DNA of 64,000 nucleotides from Dyella sp. BiH032 (GTDB lineage: Bacteria > Pseudomonadota > Gammaproteobacteria > Xanthomonadales > Rhodanobacteraceae): positions 868,001 through 932,000 of the forward strand of contig NZ_CP134867.1 in the NCBI RefSeq assembly GCF_031954525.1, in the 5' to 3' direction. The notes beneath the pieces were generated by a model, which searched no databases, was not told the DNA's origin, and saw only the letters and a program-made list of their open reading frames with translations. The translations under genes were made by a program, and so were the position numbers. This document shows positions 9,255-17,994 of the stretch, piece after piece (position 1 is the stretch's first letter; every line of letters starts with the position of its first letter).

Positions 9255-10097
9255 ATGAGTGAAGGTTTCAGTAGCCGTGTCGTCAGCGCCGCTCCGCGCG
9301 TGCTGGTGGTCGACGGTTCGAAGGTGGTCCGGCAGTTGATTTCCCGCGTGCTGCAGGCGGAGTTGCCGGATGCCGAAGTGGTCGGTTGTGCCAACGGGGC
9401 GGAAGCGCACCAGCTGCTCGACAGCGGGGTGTTCGACTTCATCACCATCGCGCTGCGGCTGCCCGACATGGACGGCCTGGAGCTGGCGCGCTACGTGCGC
9501 GAGTCCGCGCCGCAGATCTACGTGCCCATCGTGGTGGTGTCCGGCGACGTGGACGACCGCTTGCACCGGCGCGCGCTGGGCGAGCACGTCACGGACTATT
9601 TCGACAAGTCGCTGGGTTTCCAGGCACTGGCCGAGTTCATCCGCGGCTATGTTCGCCCCGAAAGCTCGGCAGAGGGCGACGTGCTCTACGTCGAGGACAG
9701 CCGCGTGGTCGCGCTCGCCACCCGGCGCATGCTGGAAAAGTACGGGTTGACCGTACGCCACGTGATCAGCGCCGAAGATGCGCTGGCCTGGTTGGACACT
9801 GCCAAGGCCCAGGGTCAGGTGGGCGCCGACGTGGTGTTGACCGACGTCAGCCTGAAGGGCGAACTCACCGGTGGCGATCTGCTCGAGCGCATCCGGCGTG
9901 ATTACGGCTACGGCAAAGGGCGCCTCCCTGTGCTGGTCATGACTGGGGACGAAAACCCCGCCAACCAGGCGGCTTTGCTGAAGGCGGGTGCCAACGATCT
10001 GGTCGAGAAGCCGATCGAGGAGAAGCTGTTGATCACCAAGCTCCTGTTCCAGCTGCGCGTGGCGCGGCATCTGCGCCAGCGCGACGAGGCGGCATGA
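9255..10097 (+). CDS. Tandem receiver-domain protein; first receiver degenerate
   Basis: 280-residue protein made of two CheY-like receiver domains and no recognisable output domain. The second domain (about 142-270) is canonical: Glu147/Asp148, phospho-acceptor Asp197 in DVVLTDVSL, Thr230, and Lys252. The first (about 14-133) keeps the fold and Lys118 but has Gly21 where the second acidic residue belongs and Ala66 in place of the phospho-acceptor ([14 protein letters not shown]). It should therefore not be phosphorylated in the usual way. The start is the ATG at 9255 giving MSEGFSS; the open frame extends upstream without receiver homology. Its stop overlaps ung (ATGA). The cognate kinase is not nearby. 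Confidence 0.85.
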   Translation: MSEGFSSRVVSAAPRVLVVDGSKVVRQLISRVLQAELPDAEVVGCANGAEAHQLLDSGVFDFITIALRLPDMDGLELARYVRESAPQIYVPIVVVSGDVDDRLHRRALGEHVTDYFDKSLGFQALAEFIRGYVRPESSAEGDVLYVEDSRVVALATRRMLEKYGLTVRHVISAEDALAWLDTAKAQGQVGADVVLTDVSLKGELTGGDLLERIRRDYGYGKGRLPVLVMTGDENPANQAALLKAGANDLVEKPIEEKLLITKLLFQLRVARHLRQRDEAA

Positions 10098-10798
10098 GCG
10101 AAAACCGCGTCAAGCTGGAACCCTCGTGGAAGGAGCGCATCGGCGCCTATCTGGAGCGGCCGGAGATGCAGGCGCTGTCGGCTTTTCTGCGGGCTGAAAA
10201 GCAGCACGGCAAGGTCATTTATCCGCCGGGGCCCGAGATCTTCGCCGCGTTCGACCACACACCGTTCGACAAGGTGCGGGTGGTGATTCTGGGCCAGGAC
10301 CCTTATCACGGGCCCGGCCAGGCGCACGGGTTGTGTTTTTCCGTGCGCCCGGGCGTTCCGCCGCCGCCGTCGCTGCAGAACATTTTCAAGGAGATCCAGC
10401 GCGATCTGGGCATCCCGCCGCCGGATCACGGTTGCCTTACCCCCTGGGCCGACCGGGGTGTGCTGCTGCTCAACGCCGTGCTGACGGTGGAACGCGGCCT
10501 GGCCGCTTCCCACCAGGGCAAGGGCTGGGAAGGTTTCACGGATGCGGCGATCGATGCGCTGAACCGCGAGCGCGAAGGGCTGGTGTTTTTGCTGTGGGGT
10601 TCCTATGCCCAGCGCAAGGGGCAGCTGATCGATGGCCACCGGCACTGCGTGCTGCGTTCGGTCCATCCTTCGCCGCTGTCGGCGCATCGCGGTTTTCTGG
10701 GCTGCGGCCATTTCTCCGCAGCCAACCGCTATCTGGAGGCCCGCGGCCATGCTCCCATCGACTGGTCGCTGCCGTCCCGCAGCGAGCTTGCCGCTTGA
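10094..10798 (+). CDS. ung: Uracil-DNA glycosylase
   Basis: Removes uracil from DNA to begin base-excision repair. The 234-residue family 1 enzyme has the water-activating loop GQDPYHG at 67-73 (Asp69), the uracil-binding region [12 protein letters not shown], and the DNA-intercalation loop [10 protein letters not shown] at 191-200 (His191). Its start codon overlaps the stop of the tandem-receiver gene, so the two are co-translated. A bidirectional hairpin follows. Confidence 0.97.
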   Translation: MSENRVKLEPSWKERIGAYLERPEMQALSAFLRAEKQHGKVIYPPGPEIFAAFDHTPFDKVRVVILGQDPYHGPGQAHGLCFSVRPGVPPPPSLQNIFKEIQRDLGIPPPDHGCLTPWADRGVLLLNAVLTVERGLAASHQGKGWEGFTDAAIDALNREREGLVFLLWGSYAQRKGQLIDGHRHCVLRSVHPSPLSAHRGFLGCGHFSAANRYLEARGHAPIDWSLPSRSELAA

Positions 10799-10817
10799 GC
10801 AGCGCGAGTTTGTAAGA

Positions 10818-10840
10818 AAGGCGCCCTGAAGGCGCCTCCT
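10818..10840. terminator. Bidirectional terminator between ung and the cysteine-rich gene
   Basis: GGCGCC at 10820-10825 pairs with GGCGCC at 10831-10836 around a CTGAA loop, extended by AAG/CTT. The minus strand continues with TTTCTTAC, so it terminates the minus gene better than ung. Confidence 0.65.
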
Positions 10841-10857
10841 TGAGGCAACGTCGCAGA

Positions 10858-11175
10858 TCAGGGGGCGAGTGGTGCCAGCCTCGTGGGGTGGGCGGTAGCG
10901 ATTGATGTGGTGGAAAGATCCGGGCGATATTTACGGGCATCGAGCCATGATTCCCGCTGCGCAGCCGCCGTTGCCGGCTCGCCGCAATAGCTCAGGCAGA
11001 GCGAGAACTGGGTCATGCATGCGGCGATATTGGCCGAATTATTAGGGTCTTTATTGACGCAACTCAGGTAAGCCTGCTGGCAGACTGGGCAGTTCGGGCT
11101 GGCCGTCGCCGTACCGGCGGCAAGGCCCGCCGCGATCGTGGCGACGGCGAAGGTCAACAGTTTTGCGATTCGCAT
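10858..11175 (-). CDS. Small secreted cysteine-rich protein, unknown function
   Basis: I do not recognise this 105-residue protein. A signal peptide (MRIAKLLTFAVATIAAGLAA) ends near ATAS, leaving a mature protein of about 80 residues. The mature N-terminal half has six cysteines spaced C-x2-C-x6-C-x13-C-x6-C-x3-C, nearly mirror-symmetric, which suggests a disulfide-linked helical hairpin. The C-terminal 35 residues look disordered. GAGG lies eight bases before the ATG. It is transcribed alone, away from rpoH. It could be a periplasmic metal- or redox-handling protein, but this is a guess. Confidence 0.7.
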   Translation of the reverse strand: MRIAKLLTFAVATIAAGLAAGTATASPNCPVCQQAYLSCVNKDPNNSANIAACMTQFSLCLSYCGEPATAAAQRESWLDARKYRPDLSTTSIATAHPTRLAPLAP

Positions 11176-11414
11176 AAGGCACGCCTCAAGGCAGGTGAAA
11201 ATGAGGGGCTATCTGACCGCGGACCCGATGACTCGCGGGTCGAAACCCGGCGCCCCCTTGCCGGGCCGGCTTATGGGAATCCTTTGCGCGCCAGGTTGTC
11301 TGTCAGTCGTCGCCGCCTTGCAATGTAGGGTAATGCTTACGCGAAGCTTGCTTTGCTCGCGTTGGTTCACGGGGTCTGGAGGCCGGAACCTCTACGTTTG
11401 CCTATCCCCAGACC
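11176..11414. other. Intergenic region upstream of rpoH and the cysteine-rich gene
   Basis: About 240 non-coding bases between divergent genes, before the putative rpoH promoter. Nothing convincing beyond short GC-rich inverted repeats. Open frames here lack codon bias and family resemblance. Confidence 0.5.
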
Positions 11415-11443
11415 TGGACAATGGGCCGACATTCCTGTACGAT
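11415..11443 (+). promoter_or_regulatory. Putative sigma-70 promoter of rpoH
   Basis: TGGACA (11415-11420) and TACGAT (11438-11443) are separated by 17 bases, placing transcription start near 11450, about 30 bases before the CIRCE element. Match by eye only. No sigma-32 type element was seen. Confidence 0.55.
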
Positions 11444-11480
11444 TCGGTTCAATAAAGGCGACTGGGAACTCCCAGGCGCT

Positions 11481-11507
11481 TTAGCACTCCCACAGTGGGA
11501 GTGCTAA
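11481..11507 (+). promoter_or_regulatory. CIRCE operator (HrcA binding site) upstream of rpoH
   Basis: TTAGCACTC (11481-11489), nine bases, then GAGTGCTAA (11499-11507): an exact match to the CIRCE consensus, and the spacer extends the dyad. CIRCE is the operator of the heat-shock repressor HrcA, usually found before groESL or the dnaK operon. Here it lies in the probable 5' untranslated region of rpoH, ending 15 bases before the AGGAGG ribosome-binding site (11523-11528). Confidence 0.95.
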
Positions 11508-11536
11508 GCTGAAATCCACCTCAGGAGGATCCATAC

Positions 11537-12394
11537 ATGTCTCAAGCTTTGGTGACCGCCAACCTGCCGGTTCCTAGCGTCGTCGGCAGTCTGGATGCCT
11601 ATATCTCGGCGGTCCATCGGATCCCGGTGCTTACCCAGGAAGAGGAGCAGGCGCTGTCGCGCCGCTACAACGAGGAGAACGACCTCGCCTCGGCCAGGAA
11701 GCTGGTCATGTCGCACCTGCGCTTCGTGGTCCATGTGGCCCGCGGGTATAGCGGCTATGGGCTGCAGATGGGCGATCTCATCCAGGAAGGCAACATCGGC
11801 CTGATGAAGGCCGTGAAGCGCTTCGACCCCGATCAGGGCGTCCGCCTCGTCAGCTTCGCGGTGCACTGGATTCGCGCCGAAATGCACGAGTTCATCCTGC
11901 GTAACTGGCGCATCGTGAAGGTCGCCACCACCAAGGCCCAGCGCAAGTTGTTCTTCAACCTGCGCAAGAGCAAGAAGCGCCTGGGCTGGATGAACGCCGA
12001 AGAGGTGCGCATGGTGGCGAAGGACCTCGGCGTGCCGGAAGCGACGGTGCGCGAGATGGAGTCCCGCCTCTCCGGCCGCGACGTCGGCTTCGAGGCGCCG
12101 GCCGACGCGGACGAGGATGCCAAGCCGGCACCGGAAGCCTTCCTGGTCGATGAAGGCGCCGACCCGTACGACAACATTGCCGACGCGGACCAGGCCGACA
12201 ATCAGCTGGAAACCCTGTCGGAGGCCCTGCAGAAGCTCGATGACCGCTCGCGCGACATCATCCAGCGCCGCTGGCTGAACGAGGACAAGGCGACCCTGCA
12301 GGACCTGGCCGACGAGTACGGCGTCTCCGCCGAGCGCATCCGCCAGGTCGAGGCCAATGCGATGAAGAAGATGCGCGGCCTCTTCGCCGCCTGA
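11537..12394 (+). CDS. rpoH: RNA polymerase heat-shock sigma factor RpoH (sigma-32)
   Basis: Directs RNA polymerase to heat-shock promoters. The 285-residue protein has sigma region 1.2/2 ([33 protein letters not shown]), region 2.4 ([20 protein letters not shown]), the RpoH-box region ([20 protein letters not shown]) and region 4 helix-turn-helix ([20 protein letters not shown]). Length matches the family (284 in E. coli). A strong AGGAGG lies eight bases before ATG. The perfect CIRCE element just upstream predicts repression by HrcA, which would place sigma-32 synthesis under a second heat-shock regulator. Confidence 0.97.
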   Translation: MSQALVTANLPVPSVVGSLDAYISAVHRIPVLTQEEEQALSRRYNEENDLASARKLVMSHLRFVVHVARGYSGYGLQMGDLIQEGNIGLMKAVKRFDPDQGVRLVSFAVHWIRAEMHEFILRNWRIVKVATTKAQRKLFFNLRKSKKRLGWMNAEEVRMVAKDLGVPEATVREMESRLSGRDVGFEAPADADEDAKPAPEAFLVDEGADPYDNIADADQADNQLETLSEALQKLDDRSRDIIQRRWLNEDKATLQDLADEYGVSAERIRQVEANAMKKMRGLFAA

Positions 12395-12416
12395 TCCATC
12401 GAAGCGTTACCATCGT

Positions 12417-12446
12417 CGACGGCCCCACTTGGGGCCGTCGGTTTTT
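12417..12446 (+). terminator. Rho-independent terminator of rpoH
   Basis: A perfect 10-bp GC-rich stem (12417-12426 with 12431-12440), four-base loop, then GTTTTTG. It separates rpoH from the following two-component operon. Confidence 0.92.
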
Positions 12447-12480
12447 GCGCATCGAGCACTGACGTCCGGACGTCCCATTC

Positions 12481-13182
12481 ATGCCCCGCGTGCTGGTCAT
12501 CGAAGACGACGAAGTCACCGCCCGCGAGATCGTCGCGGAGCTGAGCGTGCACGGCATGACCGCCGAATGGGTCGCCGACGGCCGCGAAGGCCTGTCGCGC
12601 GCGAGCGCGCAGGCGTATGACCTGATCACGCTCGATCGCATGCTCCCCGGCATGGAGGGCATCCAGGTGGTAGAGGCGCTGCGCCGGCAGAAGATCGATA
12701 CGCCGGTGCTGATGATCAGTGCGCTCAGCGAGGTGGACGATCGCGTGCGCGGCCTGCGTGCCGGTGGCGACGACTACCTCACCAAGCCCTTCGCCCCCGA
12801 CGAGATGGCGGCACGCGCGGAAGTGCTGCTGCGCCGCGGCCAGCCGCCGCAGCATGACACACGGCTGCGCGTGGGCGACCTGGAGCTGGACCTGGTGCGC
12901 CACGTGGCCTTTCGCCACGGGCAGCCGCTGACCCTGCAGCCCACCGAGTACCGCCTGCTGGAGTACCTGATGCGCCATTCCGGCCAGGTGCTGACCCGCA
13001 CGATGATCTTCGAGGCCGTGTGGGGCTTTCATTTCGACCCCGGCACCAACGTGATCGACGTGCATATCGGCCGGCTCAGGCGCAAGATCGACGGCACCGG
13101 CCAGCCGCCCCTGATCCGCACCGTGCGCGGCACCGGCTACATGATCACCGCCGCACCCCAGAACGCTTCGGCCCCGCCCTGA
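12481..13182 (+). CDS. OmpR-family response regulator
   Basis: 233-residue DNA-binding regulator. The receiver has Asp9/Asp10, phospho-acceptor Asp52 (YDLITLDRMLPGMEG) and Lys102 (YLTKPF). The winged-helix domain includes LTLQPTEYRLLEYLMRHSG and ends with TVRGTGYMI. It is of the CusR/CopR-like group by overall look. It lies ten bases before its kinase and upstream of an RND efflux operon, so regulation of that pump is the simplest hypothesis. The ligand class (metal, antibiotic or solvent) cannot be told from sequence. Confidence 0.93.
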   Translation: MPRVLVIEDDEVTAREIVAELSVHGMTAEWVADGREGLSRASAQAYDLITLDRMLPGMEGIQVVEALRRQKIDTPVLMISALSEVDDRVRGLRAGGDDYLTKPFAPDEMAARAEVLLRRGQPPQHDTRLRVGDLELDLVRHVAFRHGQPLTLQPTEYRLLEYLMRHSGQVLTRTMIFEAVWGFHFDPGTNVIDVHIGRLRRKIDGTGQPPLIRTVRGTGYMITAAPQNASAPP

Positions 13183-13192
13183 GTCCACCGGC

Positions 13193-14653
13193 ATGACCCG
13201 CCCCAACGCCTGGCGCTCCGCCACCACCCGCCTGATCGCCATCTACGGCGCGCTGTTCGCCGCCTGGGGGCTGGTGCTCGTCGGCGTGATTCAGTGGGAG
13301 ACCACGCGCTACCTCAACACCGTCATCGACCAGATGCTCGAGCAGCGCATGCACTATCTGGCGAGTACGGACACCCAGCGCCTGGCTTCCGCCGTGGACG
13401 CCGCGGCGACGATCGATCCGCACGGCGTCATGTCCGTCGGCCTGTTCGATGCCAGCGGACGGCCCGCAGCGGGCAACATCGCGCACATGCCGTCCGAACT
13501 CGCGCCCGACGGCCAGGTGCGCCTGCTCGAGCAGGGCCTGCCGCGTCCGGATCGCGACGGCAGCCAGGTACGCGCCCGTGCGCTCGCCCAGCGCCTGGCT
13601 GACGGCCGTGTACTGGTGATCGCCAAGGACACCAGCACGATCGACGGCCTGGGCGCCGTCGTGTGGCGCGCCCTGATGTGGGCGCTGTCGCTCACCATCA
13701 TCCCCGGCCTGTTCGGCGGTTTCCTGCTGCGGCGCGGACCGGAAAAACGCATCCGCGCGCTCCAGCAGGCCACCGATCCGATCCGCCAGGGCGACCTCGC
13801 CAAGCGCCTGCCCGTGAGCCGGCGCGGCGACGAGCTCGACGTGCTGGCTTCCATCGTCAACACCATGCTCGACGAGATCGAGCGCCTCATGAACGAAGTG
13901 AAGGGCGTGTGCGACAACATCGCGCATGACCTGCGCACGCCGCTCACCCGTCTGCGCGCGCGGCTGTACCGTGCGCAGCAGCAGCTGTCGGACCAGCCCG
14001 AAGCGGCGCTCGTCGAAGCCAGCATCGTAGACATCGACCAGGTGCTGGGTCGCTTCCGCGCGCTGTTGCGCGTGTCCGAGCTGGAGGATGGACGTCGCAG
14101 CGCCTGTTTCGACGAAGTCGACCTCAGTGGCGTCCTGCAGCAGGTGCACGAGTTCTATGCGCCGGTGGCAGAGGATCGCGGCCAGCCCTTCGTGCTGGAC
14201 GTCGAACCCACCGCGACCGTGCGCGGCGATGCACACCTCCTGTTCGAGGCGCTCGCCAATCTGGTGGGCAATGCCATCAAATTCACCCCGGCGGGCGGCG
14301 AAGTGCGGCTGCGTGCGCGCATGGACAGCCGCGGCCCGCGCATCACCATCCTGGATCAGGGCCCGGGCATCCCCGCGCACGAGCGCGATGCGGTCACGCG
14401 GCGCTTTTACCGCGGCGACAACAGCCGTTCCGCGTCCGGCTCCGGCCTGGGCCTGAGCATCGTCAGCGCCATCGTGCGCCTGCATGGCTTCGCGCTGGAC
14501 ATCGGTGAGGCGAAAGAGGGCACGGGCGCACGCATCACCCTGTACTGCTATACGGTGAACCCGGGCGAAGTGCCGGGCACCTGCCTCTCCCGCACCGTCG
14601 TGCCGGAAGCGACGGAGGCGCCGCGTATCCCGTCCCTGCCAACCGTGGGTTGA
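13193..14653 (+). CDS. Sensor histidine kinase
   Basis: 486-residue membrane kinase paired with the preceding regulator. It has a membrane helix at about 14-35, a periplasmic sensor of about 115 residues, a second helix at about 158-180, HAMP (RALQQATDPIRQGDLAKRL), the phosphorylation site IAHDLRTPL with His245, N box LVGNAIKFTP, and G boxes DQGPGIP and GSGLGLSIV. A tail of about 35 residues after the ATPase domain (CYTVNPGEVPG onward) is unlike typical family ends. The intergenic distance suggests cotranscription with the regulator. Confidence 0.93.
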   Translation: MTRPNAWRSATTRLIAIYGALFAAWGLVLVGVIQWETTRYLNTVIDQMLEQRMHYLASTDTQRLASAVDAAATIDPHGVMSVGLFDASGRPAAGNIAHMPSELAPDGQVRLLEQGLPRPDRDGSQVRARALAQRLADGRVLVIAKDTSTIDGLGAVVWRALMWALSLTIIPGLFGGFLLRRGPEKRIRALQQATDPIRQGDLAKRLPVSRRGDELDVLASIVNTMLDEIERLMNEVKGVCDNIAHDLRTPLTRLRARLYRAQQQLSDQPEAALVEASIVDIDQVLGRFRALLRVSELEDGRRSACFDEVDLSGVLQQVHEFYAPVAEDRGQPFVLDVEPTATVRGDAHLLFEALANLVGNAIKFTPAGGEVRLRARMDSRGPRITILDQGPGIPAHERDAVTRRFYRGDNSRSASGSGLGLSIVSAIVRLHGFALDIGEAKEGTGARITLYCYTVNPGEVPGTCLSRTVVPEATEAPRIPSLPTVG

Positions 14654-14787
14654 CGAGCGGCGACGCGGGCGGATCGACCCGGACGCAATGCGCAACATGA
14701 AAATATCTTCATCCGGATAAACGAACGGCCGGCGCACGGCGCGTGTCAAAATTTCGCGACGCAACATTCGCGCACGGAATCCCCCGC

Positions 14788-17700
14788 ATGCTTGGCATCG
14801 TCCGGATCGCGCTCACGCGGCCCTACACCTTTGTCGTTCTCGCGCTGCTGATCCTCATCATCGGCCCGCTGTCCGCGCTGCGCACGCCGACGGACATCTT
14901 CCCCGACATCAAGATCCCCGTGATCAGCGTGGTGTGGCAGTACACCGGCCTGCCGCCCGACCAAATGGCCGGCCGCATCGCCTCACCCTTCGAGCGCGTG
15001 CTCACCACCACGGTGAACGACGTGGAGCACATCGAGGCGCAGTCGATTGCCGGCTTCGGCGTGATCAAGATCTTCTTCCAGCCCACGGTGGACATCCGCA
15101 CCGCCAACGCCCAGGTGACAGCGGTGGCACAGACGCTGCTGCGCCAGCTGCCGCCGGGCATCACCCCGCCGCTGATCCTCAACTACAACGCCTCGACCGT
15201 GCCGATCATCCAGTTGGCGCTGTCGGGCAAAGGCTTGAGCGAGCAAAGCCTGGGCGACCTCGGCACGAATGCGGTGCGCCCGGTGCTCACGTCGGTGGCC
15301 GGCGCATCGATTCCGTATCCCTTTGGCGGCAAGACCCGCCAGGTACAGATCGATATCGACCCGGCTGCGCTGCAGGCGCGTGGCCTGTCGGCGCAGGACG
15401 TGGCCAACGCGCTCGCCGCGCAGAACCTGATCGTGCCGGTCGGCACGCAGAAGATCGGCGAGTACGAATACACGCTGCAGTTGAATAACGCACCTTCGGA
15501 CATCAAGGCGCTGGGCGATCTGCCCGTGCGCATGGTCAACGGCACCACGGTCTATATCCGCGACGTCGCCCACGTGCGCGATGGCAACCCGCCGCAGACC
15601 AACGTCGTGCACGTGGACGGCAGCCGCTCTGTGCTGATGACCGTGCTGAAGAACGGCTCGGCCTCGACGCTGGCGATCATCGAGGGCGTCAAGCAGAAAC
15701 TGAAGGATGCGAAGGATTCCTTCCCCGACACGCTCGAGATCGCACCCATCGGCGACCAGTCGATCTTCGTGCGCGCGGCGATCGGCGGCGTAGCGAAGGA
15801 GGGCATCATCGCCGCGGCGCTGACCAGCCTGATGATCCTGCTGTTCCTCGGCAGCTGGCGCTCGACGGTGATCATCGCTACGTCGATCCCGTTGGCCATT
15901 CTCGGTTCCATCGCTGCGCTGTCGGCGGTGGGCGAGACGTTGAACATCATGACCCTGGGTGGCCTGGCGCTGGCGGTGGGCATCCTGGTGGACGACGCCA
16001 CGGTGACGATCGAGAACATCAACTGGCACCTGGAGCACGGCAAGGACGTCGAGACGGCCATCATGGACGGCGCGCGCCAAATCGTGACGCCGGCCTTCGT
16101 CTCGCTGCTGTGTATCTGCATCGTGTTCGTGCCGATGTTCTTCCTGCAAGGGGTCGCACGCTTCCTGTTCGTGCCGATGGCCGAAGCGGTGATGTTCGCG
16201 ATGATCTGCTCGTTCATCCTGTCGCGCACCCTGGTGCCGACGATGGCGAAGTACCTGCTCAAGCCGCACGAACCCCACACCGACGAACACGGCAACAACA
16301 TGGCTCTGCCGCCGTCGCGCAACCCGCTGGTGCGCTTCCAGCGGGGCTTCGAAGCGCGTTTCGAGCGGGTGCGCACGGCATATCACGACCTCCTGGCGAT
16401 GGCGATGGAGCACCGCAAGGCTTTCGTAGCCGGCTTCCTCGCCTTCGTGGTCGCTTCGTTCGCGCTGGTACCGCTCCTCGGACGTAACTTCTTCCCGTCA
16501 GTGGATGCCGGCCAGATCCTGATGCACGTGCGCGCACCGATCGGCACGCGCGTGGAGGAGAGTGCCACGCTGTTCGCCAATGTGCAGGCGGCGATCCGGC
16601 GGATCGTGCCACCTGAGGAACTGGGTACCGTGGTCGACAACATCGGCCAGTCGATCAGCGGCATCAACACCGCCTACAACAACACCGGCACCATCGGCTC
16701 GTGGGACGGCGACATCCAGCTGTCGCTCAACGAAGGCCACCGCCCCACTGCGGAATACGTACGGCGGATGCGCGAGGAATTGCCACGCCAGTTTCCCGGT
16801 GTCACTTTCTCGTTCCCACCCGCGGACATCATCAGCCAGATCCTCAACTTCGGCTCGCCCGCGCCGATCGACCTGCAGATCCGCGGCGCCAAGCTGGCGC
16901 AGAACTTCGCTTTTGCCAACAAGCTGCTGCGCGAGATCCGCCGTGTTCCCGGCGTCGCCGATGCGCGCATCCAGCAATCGCAATCCAATCCCACCTTCGC
17001 GGTGGACGTGGACCGCACGCGCGCGCAGCTGCTGGGTGTCACCGAGCGCGACGTCACCAACAGCCTCGTGGTGAACCTCGCCGGTTCGAGCCAGGTGGCG
17101 CCCACATTCTGGCTGAACCCGCAGAACCAGATCTCGTATCCGATCGTGATGCAGACGCCGCAGTACAAGCTGGACTCGCTCTCATCCCTGGAGAACATCC
17201 CGGTCTCGTCCAGCGGCGGCGGCAGTTCGCAGCTGCTCGGCGGCCTGGCCACGGTCACGCGCGGGGCAAGCAATGCGGTAGTGAGCCAGTACAACATCCA
17301 GCCGATGGTCGAGATCTTCGCGACCACACAAGGGCGCGACCTCGGCGCAGTGGCCGCGGATATCCAGAAGATCGTCGCCGACCATGCCAAGGAACTGCCC
17401 AAGGGATCGTCCACCGCCCTGCTCGGCCAGGTGCAGACGATGAACAGCGCCTTCTCCGGATTGCTCTTCGGCCTCATCGGCGCGGCGGTGCTGATCTACC
17501 TGCTGATCGTGGTGAACTTCCAGTCCTGGAGCGATCCGTTCGTGATCATCACCGCGCTGCCCGCCGCGCTGGCCGGCATCGTGTGGATGCTGTTCGCCAC
17601 GCACACCACGCTGTCCGTACCCGCGCTCACCGGCGCCATCATGTGCATGGGCGTGGCTACGGCCAACTCGATCCTGGTGGTGAGCTTCTGCCGCGAGCGC

Positions 17701-17994
17701 CTCGCCGAGCATGGCGACGCGCACCAGGCCGCACTGGAAGCCGGTTTCGTGCGCTTCCGCCCCGTGCTGATGACCGCCTTGGCGATGATCATCGGCATGG
17801 CGCCCATGGCGCTCGGCCTGGGCGAAGGCGGCGAGCAGAATGCACCGCTGGGCCGCGCCGTGATCGGCGGCCTGATTTTCGCCACCGTCGCCACGCTGTT
17901 CTTCGTCCCCGTGGTGTTCCGCATCATTCACGCGCGGCATGGCCGCGCATCCGACCCGGCTTCGGTTTCCGGAGAGCCCGTCCATGTCGCCTGA
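14788..17994 (+). CDS. RND multidrug efflux pump, inner-membrane subunit
   Basis: Proton-driven inner-membrane exporter, 1068 residues from the ATG at 14788 (MLGIVRIALTRPYTFV). An in-frame GTG at 14743 would add an unlikely soluble N-terminus. It shows the RND plan: a first helix, a large porter domain (DIFPDIKIPVISVVWQYTGL), a helix bundle with the proton-relay pair in GILVDDATVTIENI, then the repeat with a second porter domain and C-terminal helices. It is of the HAE-1 type; no heavy-metal RND signature is evident. It is the first gene of the pump operon and overlaps the adaptor gene by 11 bases. Confidence 0.93.
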   Translation: MLGIVRIALTRPYTFVVLALLILIIGPLSALRTPTDIFPDIKIPVISVVWQYTGLPPDQMAGRIASPFERVLTTTVNDVEHIEAQSIAGFGVIKIFFQPTVDIRTANAQVTAVAQTLLRQLPPGITPPLILNYNASTVPIIQLALSGKGLSEQSLGDLGTNAVRPVLTSVAGASIPYPFGGKTRQVQIDIDPAALQARGLSAQDVANALAAQNLIVPVGTQKIGEYEYTLQLNNAPSDIKALGDLPVRMVNGTTVYIRDVAHVRDGNPPQTNVVHVDGSRSVLMTVLKNGSASTLAIIEGVKQKLKDAKDSFPDTLEIAPIGDQSIFVRAAIGGVAKEGIIAAALTSLMILLFLGSWRSTVIIATSIPLAILGSIAALSAVGETLNIMTLGGLALAVGILVDDATVTIENINWHLEHGKDVETAIMDGARQIVTPAFVSLLCICIVFVPMFFLQGVARFLFVPMAEAVMFAMICSFILSRTLVPTMAKYLLKPHEPHTDEHGNNMALPPSRNPLVRFQRGFEARFERVRTAYHDLLAMAMEHRKAFVAGFLAFVVASFALVPLLGRNFFPSVDAGQILMHVRAPIGTRVEESATLFANVQAAIRRIVPPEELGTVVDNIGQSISGINTAYNNTGTIGSWDGDIQLSLNEGHRPTAEYVRRMREELPRQFPGVTFSFPPADIISQILNFGSPAPIDLQIRGAKLAQNFAFANKLLREIRRVPGVADARIQQSQSNPTFAVDVDRTRAQLLGVTERDVTNSLVVNLAGSSQVAPTFWLNPQNQISYPIVMQTPQYKLDSLSSLENIPVSSSGGGSSQLLGGLATVTRGASNAVVSQYNIQPMVEIFATTQGRDLGAVAADIQKIVADHAKELPKGSSTALLGQVQTMNSAFSGLLFGLIGAAVLIYLLIVVNFQSWSDPFVIITALPAALAGIVWMLFATHTTLSVPALTGAIMCMGVATANSILVVSFCRERLAEHGDAHQAALEAGFVRFRPVLMTALAMIIGMAPMALGLGEGGEQNAPLGRAVIGGLIFATVATLFFVPVVFRIIHARHGRASDPASVSGEPVHVA

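Noticed and set aside
11138..11455. 105-codon plus-strand frame before rpoH
   Set aside because: It runs across the divergent promoter region, starts inside the signal-peptide codons of the opposite gene, and has no recognisable features.
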